Shown here: piece after piece, positions 41,213 through 49,385 of the stretch
How the letters are laid out: the number at the start of each line of letters is the position of its first letter
Numbering within the stretch: position 1 is the first letter of the stretch
DNA from: Acidobacteriota bacterium
GTDB taxonomy: Bacteria; Acidobacteriota; Thermoanaerobaculia; UBA5066
Assembly: GCA_016716715.1 (NCBI GenBank)
Contig: JADJVE010000019.1
Location: 248,001 to 312,000 of the forward strand
Direction: 5' to 3'
Length of the DNA: 64,000 bases
Translations under genes and position numbers: made by a program
The notes under the pieces: generated by a model
What the model saw: the letters and a program-made list of their open reading frames with translations, nothing else
Told to the model about the DNA's origin: nothing
Databases searched by the model: none

Positions 41213-42867
41213 GAGCTGTTGCACTCGCTCTTCTGCTGGCGGGCGCAGTGCCGGCGGCTGCCGACGATCTCCCGGCTCTCTCGCGCGACTTCTGGGCGTG
41301 GCGCGCCGTCACGAAGCCGGTGGACCGCGACGACGTCAACCGCGTCGTCCGGCCGCACGGCTGGACTCCCGACTGGTCGCTGGAGTCCATCGAGACCCGG
41401 CGCCGGACGCTCGCGCTCTTCGAGGAGCGCTGGGTGAAGCTCGCGGACGCGTCGAAGCCCGTCCCGTGGCAGGTGGACCGGCGGCTCATCGGCTCGGCGC
41501 TCGCGCGCGTGCGCTGGGAGCTGGACGTAAAGCGCTCGTGGCGCCGGGACCCCACGTTCTGGGTGGACCAGACGGTGCCGGCGGTGGTGGACGCTCTGAT
41601 GTCGCCGCCGCCGTTCGAAAAGGAACGCAGCGAGGACGTCGCGGCAAGGCTCGAGTCGATCCCGCGGACGCTCGAGCAGGCGCGCGCGGCGCTCGACGAG
41701 GCCGCGGCGCCGTTCGCGGCGCTCGCGATCGAGGATCTCCGCGGGATCGGCCCGAGGCTGAAGGCGTCCATGACGGCGCTCTCGCCGCTTCTCGCGCCCG
41801 ACGCGCGGGGGCGCGTCGCCCCGGCCACCGGAGCGGCGGTCGCGGCGCTGGAATCCTTCCGGGTCTGGCTCGAGGCGCGCCTGCCGCTGCTTCCGGACCG
41901 CAGGCCCGTCGGCCGCGACGGCTACCTCTTCTTCCTCCGGAATGTCGCCCTCATGCCCTTCACGCCGGAGGAGCTTCTCCTCATGGGCCGTCAGGAGTAC
42001 GAACGCGCCGTCGCGCTCGAGATCGTCGAGCGGCAGCGCAACGCGGGCGTGCCGGAGATCCCGATGGTCGCGGATCAGGCCGCCCAGTCGGCCATGACGA
42101 GTCGCGCGGAGGCCGAGATCCGCCGATTCCTCGAAGAGAAGGGGATCCTCTCCGTGCCGGGCTGGATGCCGCACTACGTGGACCTTCCGGTGCCGGCGTA
42201 CCTCGAGGCGCTGGACGGGTTCGGCGAGTGGTCGCTCTTCGCGAACACGGCCCGGCCCGGCGAGCCGTCGCTGCGCTGGATCCCGAAACCGTCGCCGAGG
42301 CTCGGATACTTCGCGGGCTCGATGGCGAAGGACCGCCGCCCGCACATGTCGCACGAGGGAATCCCGGGGCACGCGTTCCAGCTCGCGCTCGCCGGGCGGC
42401 ACGAGGACGAGATCCGCCGTGCGTTCTACGACTCGGGCCCGATCGAAGGGCTCGCGTTCTATTCCGAGGAGCTGCTCCTCTCGGCCGGGCTTTATGCGGA
42501 CGCGCCGAAGACTCGCGAGATGGTCGCGAACTACATGCGCCTGAGGGCCCTGCGCGTCGAGGTGGACGTGAAGCTCGCCCTCGGAACGTTCACGATCCCG
42601 CAGGCGGCGGAATACCTTCGGACGGCCGTCCCGATGGATGCCGAGACCGCGCGCGCCGAGGCGGCCGCGTTCGCGTCGTCGCCCGGGCAGGCGATCACGT
42701 ACCAGATCGGCAAGCTGCAGGTCCTGCGCCTCCTCGCCGAGGCGAAGCGCGTGCAGGGCGACGCCTTCCGCCTCCGGGCGTTCCACGACTTCGTCTACCG
42801 TAACGGCAACGTTCCGCTCTCGCTGCAGCGCTGGGAGCTTCTCGGACTGGAGGACGACCTGAAATGA
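41209..42867 (+). CDS. Exported DUF885-family protein (probable metallopeptidase-like)
   Basis: 552 residues with a signal peptide (A-V-A-L-A-L-L-L-A-G-A-V-P-A-A-A-D). The conserved H-E-G-I-P-G-H-A-F-Q near residue 383 is the zinc-like H-E-x-x-G-H motif of DUF885, and E-G-L-A-F-Y-S-E-E lies near 412. The C-terminal Y-Q-I-G-K-L motif is also typical. It is coupled to K2 upstream (ATGA) and K3 downstream (ATGA). A periplasmic hydrolase placed between two receptor kinases may produce or clear their ligand; this is inference. Confidence 0.82.
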   Translation: MRAVALALLLAGAVPAAADDLPALSRDFWAWRAVTKPVDRDDVNRVVRPHGWTPDWSLESIETRRRTLALFEERWVKLADASKPVPWQVDRRLIGSALARVRWELDVKRSWRRDPTFWVDQTVPAVVDALMSPPPFEKERSEDVAARLESIPRTLEQARAALDEAAAPFAALAIEDLRGIGPRLKASMTALSPLLAPDARGRVAPATGAAVAALESFRVWLEARLPLLPDRRPVGRDGYLFFLRNVALMPFTPEELLLMGRQEYERAVALEIVERQRNAGVPEIPMVADQAAQSAMTSRAEAEIRRFLEEKGILSVPGWMPHYVDLPVPAYLEALDGFGEWSLFANTARPGEPSLRWIPKPSPRLGYFAGSMAKDRRPHMSHEGIPGHAFQLALAGRHEDEIRRAFYDSGPIEGLAFYSEELLLSAGLYADAPKTREMVANYMRLRALRVEVDVKLALGTFTIPQAAEYLRTAVPMDAETARAEAAAFASSPGQAITYQIGKLQVLRLLAEAKRVQGDAFRLRAFHDFVYRNGNVPLSLQRWELLGLEDDLK

Positions 42868-45455
42868 CGCTTGCCGCCGGGACCCGCCTCGGGAACTTCG
42901 AGATCGTCGCGCAGATCGGCGCCGGCGGGATGGGAGAGGTCTACAAGGCCCGGGACCCGAAGCTCGACCGCTTCGTGGCGATCAAGGTCCTGCCGCCGTC
43001 CCTCGCCGAGAGCTCGGACTTCCTCACGCGCTTCGAGCGCGAGGCGAAGGCCGTCGCCGCGCTGAACCATCCGAACATCCTCGGCATTTACGACTTCGGC
43101 AAGTCCGGCGACCACACGTACGCCGTGATGGAGCTGCTCGAGGGCGAGTCCCTCCGCGACAAGCTGCGGGCCGGAGCTTTCGCGCCCAAGAAGGCCGTCG
43201 AGCTGGGCGTGCAGCTGGCCGACGGGCTGGCCGCGGCGCACGCCCGGGGCATCGTCCACCGGGACGTGAAGCCCGAGAACATCTTCCTCGGCAAGGACGG
43301 CCGCGTGAAGATCCTCGACTTCGGCCTCGCCAAGCAGCTGCCGAAGTGGACCGGCGCGAGCGGACCGCACACGAACCTGCCGACCGAGGTCCCGGCGGGA
43401 GCCCGCACCGAAGCCGGCGTCGTCATGGGGACGGTCGGCTACATGAGCCCCGAGCAGGTGAGGGGCGAGCCCGCGGACCACCGGAGCGACGTCTTCAGCT
43501 TCGGCGCGGTGCTCTACGAGATGCTTTGCGGGCGGAAGGCGTTCGAAGGCGCTTCCGGCATCGAGACGATGAACGCGATCCTCGTCGAGGACCCGGCCGC
43601 TCTCGTCGTCACGAAGGGCCAGATGCCGCCGGCCCTCGAGCGCGTCGTCCTGCACTGCCTCGAAAAATCGCCAGACAACCGCTTCCAGTCGATGAAGGAC
43701 ATCGCGTTCGACCTGGGCTCGCTCTCGACGATCTCCGCCGTGGACGGGGGCAAGACGGGGGCGCGGCCGCGGCGCGCGCGCGCCGGATGGGCGGCCGCAG
43801 GCCTCGCCGCCGCGGTCCTCGCCGGGCTGGCTTCGTGGGCGACCGGCGTCCTGCACGTGGGCCGCCACGAGCAGCCCGTCTTCCACCAGGTGTCGTTCCG
43901 TCAGGGGCGCATCGCGAAGGCGCGCTTCGCGCCCGGCGGGCAGGACGTCATCTACGACGCGAGCTGGCAGGGCGAGCCCTGGCAGCTCTTCGCGACGCCG
44001 ATCGTCGACCCGAAGGAGAGGCCGCTCGGCCAGCCCGACGTCCAGCTGCTCGACCTGTCCCGCACCGGAGACCTCGTGCTACGGCTCAAGGGCAAGGTCG
44101 CGGACACGTGGCAGTTCGAGGGCACGCTGGCCCGGTCGGCGCTTGGGGGGGACCTCGCGCCGAAGGCGATCCTCGGCGGCGTCCTCCAGGCGGCGTGGGC
44201 GCCGAAGTCCGAGTTCGCCGTCGTGCGCGCGACGGGCGGGCGGTCGCTCCTCGATTTCCCGCCCGGCAAGGTCCGCGTCGAGTCCGCGGGGTGGATCGGC
44301 GACCTGCGGTTCTCGCCGGACGGCTCGATGCTCGCGTACGTCGACCACGCGAACGCGGGCGACGACGCGGGGCGGGTCGCGCTCCTCGATGTCGCCGCGG
44401 GGAAGACCCGGTTCCTGTCGAAGGAGTGGGGCACGCTCCGCGGCCTCGCCTGGAAGGGCAAGGAGATCTGGTTTACGGCGGGCACGCACATCCTGAACCG
44501 CGCCCTCTACGCCGTGGACCTCTCGGGGAAGGAGCGCGGCGTCTTCACGCAGGCCGGCGGCCTTCACCTCCACGACGTCGCGCCGGACGGCCGCGTTCTC
44601 ATGAGCCGCGAAGAGATGCGCGGCGGGCTCCTCGCGCAGACCGAAGGAGTGGTGCAGCCGCTCGACCTTTCCTGGAGGACATGGAGCTACCTTCTCGACA
44701 CCTCCGCCGACGGGAAGACGCTGCTCTTCGAGGAGGAAGAGGGCGATCCCGCCGGCTACGACCTGTTCCTCCGGCCGACGTCGGGCGGCCATGCGACGCC
44801 TCTCGGGAAGAGCGCTGGCTACGGCGCGCTCTCGCCGGACGGCACGCTCGCCGTGGCGTGGCTCGCCAAGCCGGCTCCGCGCTGGGTCCTCTATCCGACC
44901 GGGACGGGCGCTCCGCGCGAGATCCCGGCCCACGGCATCCGGAGCATCAAGTCCGTTTCGTTCTCGAAGGACGGCAAGAGCCTGATCTTCATCGGGCCGG
45001 AGGGCGAGAAGGAGGACCGGGTCTGGTCGCTGGCGCTCGACGGCAAGGAGCCCAAGCCCCTGACGCTCGAAGGCGTCACGGGCCTCGAGACGTGGCCCCT
45101 GCTGAGTCCGGACGGCAAGAGCTTCCTCGCGCGCGAAAAGGGCGGCTGGGCGATTTTCGACCTCGCGAAGCCGGATGCGCCGGCGAGGCGCGTCGCTGGC
45201 CTCGAGGACGGCGAGGTCCTGACGCAGTGGCGCGAGGACGGCCGGTTCTTCGTCACGAGGCCCGGCGCGTTTCCCGTCGAGATCTGGACGCTCGACCCCG
45301 CGAGCGGGAAGCGCCAGCCCTGGAAGACGGTCAGCCCGGCGGGCTACGTGGGCGCCGACTGCTCGACGATCCGGTTCAGCGAGGACGGCAAGCGCATGGC
45401 CGCGCGGTACATCCTCCAGCGCAGCACGCTATACGTCGTCGAAGGGCTGAGGTAG
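42864..45455 (+). CDS. Receptor-like Ser/Thr kinase K3 (sensor type B)
   Basis: 863 residues, coupled to the DUF885 gene. Glycine loop G-A-G-G-M-G-E-V-Y, Lys41, H-R-D with Asp134, and D-F-G with Asp152 are intact; membrane helix near 308-328. Kinase clade B with K9 and K10 (R-D-(V/L)-K-P-E-N, G-x-(V/L)-G-Y-M-(S/A)-P-E-Q-V). The sensor differs from type A: it lacks the E-V-Y-V-x-x-(F/Y)-P block and ends L-Y-V-V-E-G-L-R. It has no copy of the dispersed motif: the place where others read F-F-E-G-E-E reads L-A-E-S-S-D. Confidence 0.93.
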   Translation: MTLAAGTRLGNFEIVAQIGAGGMGEVYKARDPKLDRFVAIKVLPPSLAESSDFLTRFEREAKAVAALNHPNILGIYDFGKSGDHTYAVMELLEGESLRDKLRAGAFAPKKAVELGVQLADGLAAAHARGIVHRDVKPENIFLGKDGRVKILDFGLAKQLPKWTGASGPHTNLPTEVPAGARTEAGVVMGTVGYMSPEQVRGEPADHRSDVFSFGAVLYEMLCGRKAFEGASGIETMNAILVEDPAALVVTKGQMPPALERVVLHCLEKSPDNRFQSMKDIAFDLGSLSTISAVDGGKTGARPRRARAGWAAAGLAAAVLAGLASWATGVLHVGRHEQPVFHQVSFRQGRIAKARFAPGGQDVIYDASWQGEPWQLFATPIVDPKERPLGQPDVQLLDLSRTGDLVLRLKGKVADTWQFEGTLARSALGGDLAPKAILGGVLQAAWAPKSEFAVVRATGGRSLLDFPPGKVRVESAGWIGDLRFSPDGSMLAYVDHANAGDDAGRVALLDVAAGKTRFLSKEWGTLRGLAWKGKEIWFTAGTHILNRALYAVDLSGKERGVFTQAGGLHLHDVAPDGRVLMSREEMRGGLLAQTEGVVQPLDLSWRTWSYLLDTSADGKTLLFEEEEGDPAGYDLFLRPTSGGHATPLGKSAGYGALSPDGTLAVAWLAKPAPRWVLYPTGTGAPREIPAHGIRSIKSVSFSKDGKSLIFIGPEGEKEDRVWSLALDGKEPKPLTLEGVTGLETWPLLSPDGKSFLAREKGGWAIFDLAKPDAPARRVAGLEDGEVLTQWREDGRFFVTRPGAFPVEIWTLDPASGKRQPWKTVSPAGYVGADCSTIRFSEDGKRMAARYILQRSTLYVVEGLR

Positions 45456-45458
45456 GGC

Positions 45459-46592
45459 TCAGGCGGCGCGCATCGGCGCCGGCACGACCTCCGGAAGGGC
45501 GGCGAGGAAGGCTCCGACCTCGTCGCGCCTTCCGACCGTGACGCGCAACCAGTTCGGGAGCGACGGGAACTTCCGCCCGACGAGGATCTTCTTCGCCCGG
45601 AACGCCTGGATGACGGGAGCGACGTCGCCGCCCACGTCCACCATCACGAAGTTGGCCTCGGACGGCATCGTCCGGTAGCCCTGCTTCGTCAGCTCCGAGA
45701 CGAGCCACTTGCGCGTGTCGTTCAGGAGCTTCTTCTGCCGCGGGACGAGGTCGGGATCCGCGAGGCTCGCCGCCGCGGCCGCGAGGACCCCCGCGTTCGC
45801 GTTGCTCCACGACGCGTGGGGCGCCATGGCCGCGATCGTCTCCTTCGACGAGACGGCGTACCCGAGCCGCATGCCCGCCATCCCGTAAATCTTGGAGAAC
45901 GTGCGCGCGACGACGACGTTCGGGCGCTTCGCGATCAGCTCGAGGCTGGAGCGGTAGCGCGGATCCTCGACGAAGTGGTGGTACGCCTCGTCCACGAGGA
46001 TCGTCGCCGCCGCCGGGACCGCGGCCGCGAAGGCCGCCATCTCGTCGCCCGTCACGATCGTCGCCGTCGGGTTGTTCGGGTTGCACACGTAGACGAGGCC
46101 CGTCGAGGCGTCGCAGGCGGCGGCCATCTTCACGAGGTCGTGCCGGAAGTCGGGCGTGAGCGGCACCCTGACCCCGTCGGCCCGGACGACCTTCGCGTAC
46201 GCGAGCACCGCCTCGAACGTCGGCTCTGCGGCGACGACCTTCCTTCCCGGCCCGCTGAACGCCTCGTCGGCCATCTGGAGAATCTCGGAAGAGCCGCAGC
46301 CGAGGAGGACCTGCTCGGCGGCGACGCCGTGATGCCTCGCGATCGCCTCGACGGCCGCGTTCTCGAGCGCGTCGGGGTAGCGGTTCGAGGCGGCCTTCGC
46401 GGCCGCCTCGAGCGCCGTCGGCGACGGCCCGTACGGGTTCTCGTTCGAGCTCAGGATGACGGCGTCCGACGGGCGCGCGCGCTTCGTCGCGGCCTCGGCA
46501 ACGCGGCTCACGAGCGGGGCGTCGAGAAACGCAACACCGGCAGCGGCGCCGAGGGATCCGGCGAACGCGCGGCGGGAGATCGGGAGCGGCAT
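45459..46592 (-). CDS. Tat-exported histidinol-phosphate-aminotransferase-like enzyme
   Basis: 377 residues from ATG 46592. The N-terminus is a Tat signal (S-R-R-A-F-A-G-S-L-G-A-A-A-G-V). The fold-type I signatures are N-E-N-P-Y-G-P-S near residue 47, V-C-N-P-N-N-P-T near 166, D-E-A-Y-H-H-F near 197, and the PLP lysine in R-T-F-S-K-I-Y-G. It resembles HisC, yet export by Tat makes a biosynthetic role unlikely. It is the only minus-strand gene inside the kinase array and ends 3 bp from K3. Substrate unknown. Confidence 0.82.
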   Translation of the reverse strand: MPLPISRRAFAGSLGAAAGVAFLDAPLVSRVAEAATKRARPSDAVILSSNENPYGPSPTALEAAAKAASNRYPDALENAAVEAIARHHGVAAEQVLLGCGSSEILQMADEAFSGPGRKVVAAEPTFEAVLAYAKVVRADGVRVPLTPDFRHDLVKMAAACDASTGLVYVCNPNNPTATIVTGDEMAAFAAAVPAAATILVDEAYHHFVEDPRYRSSLELIAKRPNVVVARTFSKIYGMAGMRLGYAVSSKETIAAMAPHASWSNANAGVLAAAAASLADPDLVPRQKKLLNDTRKWLVSELTKQGYRTMPSEANFVMVDVGGDVAPVIQAFRAKKILVGRKFPSLPNWLRVTVGRRDEVGAFLAALPEVVPAPMRAA

Positions 46593-46667
46593 GGGGCCTC
46601 CTCGTCGAAGATGCGGCGCATCATCTCGCATTCGGCGCGAATCGCGCACATGCGACTCTTTCGCGGA

Positions 46668-46673
46668 TAGAAT
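46668..46673 (+). promoter_or_regulatory. Possible -10 box (TAGAAT) for the K4-K10 unit
   Basis: TAGAAT ends twelve bases before ATG 46686, the same hexamer and nearly the same spacing as before K2. It would drive a leader of only a few bases. Confidence 0.45.
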
Positions 46674-46685
46674 CCGGTCAAACAA

Positions 46686-49385
46686 ATGACGATCGCCGCC
46701 GGAACCCGCCTTGGCCCGTACGAGGTCCTTTCGCTCCTCGGCGCCGGGGGGATGGGAGAGGTCTACAAGGCCCGGGACACCCGCATCGACCGAGAGGTGG
46801 CCCTGAAGGTGCTGCCGGAAGAGTTCTTCGAAGGCGAAGAGGGGAGAGGGCGGTTCGAACGCGAGGCTCGGCTGCTGGCAAGCCTCAATCATCCGGGAAT
46901 CGCCACCCTCTACTCGTTCGAAGAAGTCCCCTCTTCCTCCTCTTCTTCCTCCCGCCACCTCCTCGTGATGGAGCTGGTCGAGGGCGAGACGATTTCGAGC
47001 CGCCTCGCGAGAGGTCCCATCCCGCTCGAGCAGATGCTCCCGATCGGGATCCAGATCGCCGACGCCCTCGACCGGGCGCACCGGCAGGGAATCGTGCACC
47101 GCGACCTCAAGCCCGCGAACGTCATGCTCACGAAGGGCGGCGTGAAGCTGCTCGACTTCGGCCTCGCCAAGACGCTGGCTCCGCAGGCGGCCCCGTCGGG
47201 CGTCACGTCGCTCCCGACCATGGCGTCGCCCCAGCACCTCACGCAGCAGGGGACCATTCTCGGGACGTTCCAGTACATGGCGCCCGAGCAGCTCGAAGGC
47301 GGCGACGCCGACGCGCGGAGCGACATCTTCTCGTTCGGCGCCGTTCTCTTCGAGATGGCGACGGGGAGAAGAGCCTTCGACGGCAAGAGCCAGGCGAGCC
47401 TCATCGGCTCGATCCTGAAGGACACGCCGCCCGCCGCCTCGTCGCTTGCGCCCATGACGCCGCCGGCCCTCGACCGCGTCATCGCGACCTGCCTCGCGAA
47501 GGATCCCGACGACCGCTTTCAGACGGCCCACGACGTCCGGCTCCAGCTCCAGTGGATCACCGAGGGCGGATCGCAGGCGGGTGTCCCCGCGCCGGTCGCC
47601 CACCGCCGGAAGAGCCGCGAGCGCCTCGCCTGGACGATCGCCGCGGCTGCGCTCGTCCTCGCGGCGGGCCTGGCGGCGGTCGTCGTGAGAGCCGGCCGGA
47701 AGCCCGAGCGAATCTTCCGGTCCGCTCTTCCGCCTCCGGAGGGCACGAACTTCTGGCTCGATTCGAACGGCCCCGGACCGGCCGTGATTTCCCCGGACGG
47801 CCGCCAGGTCGCGTTCACGGCGTCCAACGCGTCCGGCAAGGTCAACCTCTACGTGCGCACACTGGACGCGGCCGAGGCCCACGTGCTTTCGGGAGCGGAG
47901 GGAGCGCAGTACCCCTTCTGGTCGCCGGACGGCCGTTCGCTCGGCTACTTCGCGGCCGGAAAGCTCAGGACGATCGACGCCACGGGAGGCTCGCCGCTGA
48001 CGCTCTGCGCCGCTGCGGAGGGAAAGGGCGGGACCTGGAGTCCGGCCGGGGTCATCGTCTTCACGCCCGGCCCGACGTCGCCTCTCTTCAAGGTCTCCGA
48101 GAAGGGAGGCGAGGCCACGCCGCTCACGAAACTGGACGTCGCGCGCGGGGACGACTCGCATCGGCACCCCCGGTTCCTGCCGGATGGGAAGCACTTCCTC
48201 TACATCGCGCGCTCGCTGAAGGCCTTCTCCGACGGTCATCCGGTCCTTGCGGCCTCCGTCGACGGAGGAACGGAAAAACTCATCCTTCGGTCGCCGGCCA
48301 TGGCCCTGTACGCGTCGGGCCACCTCCTCTATCTGCGCGAGTCGACGCTCATGGCGCGGCCGTTCGACGCCAGGCGTCTCGCCTTCACGGGAGACGCCGC
48401 TCCCGTCGCGGAGAAGATCCTCATGCCCGCGATCGGAACGGGGATCGGCGTCTTCTCGGCCTCGCAGAACGGGATCCTCGTCTACCAGACCGCGCGCGGC
48501 GAGCAGACGGCGAGGCTGCAGTGGTTCACGCGCGACGGAAAGCCGGACGGGACGCTCGGCGAGCCCGCCGACTACGCGGATGTGGCCCTGTCGCCGGACG
48601 GCAAGCAGGCCGTCGCGACGATCCGGGACCAGGCGACGGGAACGCGCGACCTCTGGATCTTCGACCTCGCCCGCGGCGTGCGCACGCGCTTCACGTTCGA
48701 TCCCGCCGACGACGTGTCCCCTCTCTGGTCTCCCGACGGCGGCGCGGTCGTCTTCTCGTCCAACCGCAAGGGGCACTACGACCTCTACCGCAAGGCGCTC
48801 GACGGATCCTCCGAGGAGGAGGCGATCTTCGCGTCCGACGCCGACAAGTACCCCTCCTCCTTCACGCCCGGCGGGCGCTCGCTCGTCTTCCAGGAGCCGG
48901 CGAAGGACGTGGGCATCGAGATCCGGATCCTCGCGCTGGACGGCTCCCGCAAGCCGGAGCCCTGGCTGCGGACGAAATTCAACGAGTTTCCGTCTCCGCT
49001 CTCTCCCAATGGAAAGTGGCTTCCGTACAGCTCGGAGGAATCGGGCCGGTGGGAGGTCTACGTGACGTCCTTTCCGCGGCAGGGGCGCAAGTGGCAGATC
49101 TCGACCGAGGGAGGGGCGTACGCGTACTGGAGCACGGACGGCAGGGAGATCCTGTATCACGACCTCGGCGGGATGATCCACGCGGTCACCGTCGCGGAGC
49201 GCGGCGAGACCCTCGAGGTCGGGCAGAGCCGGCCTCTCTTCCGCGCCCCCGGGCCGAACCCGTCGGGCGCGTCGTTCAGCCCTACGGCCGACCACCAGCG
49301 CTTCCTCGTCGTGGGCGAGGGCCAGAAGCCCAACGCGCTCCTCGACGTGGTCGTGAACTGGACGATCGCGAAGGGGTCGAGATGA
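46686..49385 (+). CDS. Receptor-like Ser/Thr kinase K4 (propeller sensor)
   Basis: 899 residues, first gene of the long coupled unit. Lys41, Asp140 and D-F-G Asp157 are present; clade A2 with K7 and K8, marked by L-T-Q-Q-G-T-I-L-G-T-F-Q-Y-M. Membrane helix near 316-338. The sensor begins L-P-P-P-E-G-T-N-F and includes K-L-D-V-A-R-G-D-D-S-H-R, closest to the sensor of K6 although the kinase halves differ. Ends V-V-V-N-W. Dispersed motif pair at 46816-46848 and 46912-46950. Confidence 0.93.
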   Translation: MTIAAGTRLGPYEVLSLLGAGGMGEVYKARDTRIDREVALKVLPEEFFEGEEGRGRFEREARLLASLNHPGIATLYSFEEVPSSSSSSSRHLLVMELVEGETISSRLARGPIPLEQMLPIGIQIADALDRAHRQGIVHRDLKPANVMLTKGGVKLLDFGLAKTLAPQAAPSGVTSLPTMASPQHLTQQGTILGTFQYMAPEQLEGGDADARSDIFSFGAVLFEMATGRRAFDGKSQASLIGSILKDTPPAASSLAPMTPPALDRVIATCLAKDPDDRFQTAHDVRLQLQWITEGGSQAGVPAPVAHRRKSRERLAWTIAAAALVLAAGLAAVVVRAGRKPERIFRSALPPPEGTNFWLDSNGPGPAVISPDGRQVAFTASNASGKVNLYVRTLDAAEAHVLSGAEGAQYPFWSPDGRSLGYFAAGKLRTIDATGGSPLTLCAAAEGKGGTWSPAGVIVFTPGPTSPLFKVSEKGGEATPLTKLDVARGDDSHRHPRFLPDGKHFLYIARSLKAFSDGHPVLAASVDGGTEKLILRSPAMALYASGHLLYLRESTLMARPFDARRLAFTGDAAPVAEKILMPAIGTGIGVFSASQNGILVYQTARGEQTARLQWFTRDGKPDGTLGEPADYADVALSPDGKQAVATIRDQATGTRDLWIFDLARGVRTRFTFDPADDVSPLWSPDGGAVVFSSNRKGHYDLYRKALDGSSEEEAIFASDADKYPSSFTPGGRSLVFQEPAKDVGIEIRILALDGSRKPEPWLRTKFNEFPSPLSPNGKWLPYSSEESGRWEVYVTSFPRQGRKWQISTEGGAYAYWSTDGREILYHDLGGMIHAVTVAERGETLEVGQSRPLFRAPGPNPSGASFSPTADHQRFLVVGEGQKPNALLDVVVNWTIAKGSR

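Noticed and set aside
45459..49295. Very long open frame on the minus strand covering the aminotransferase and all of K4's antisense strand
   Set aside because: Beyond 46592 the translation is Arg/Glu/Asp-rich and is the antisense of K4; only the aminotransferase part has family motifs. High GC produces such shadows.
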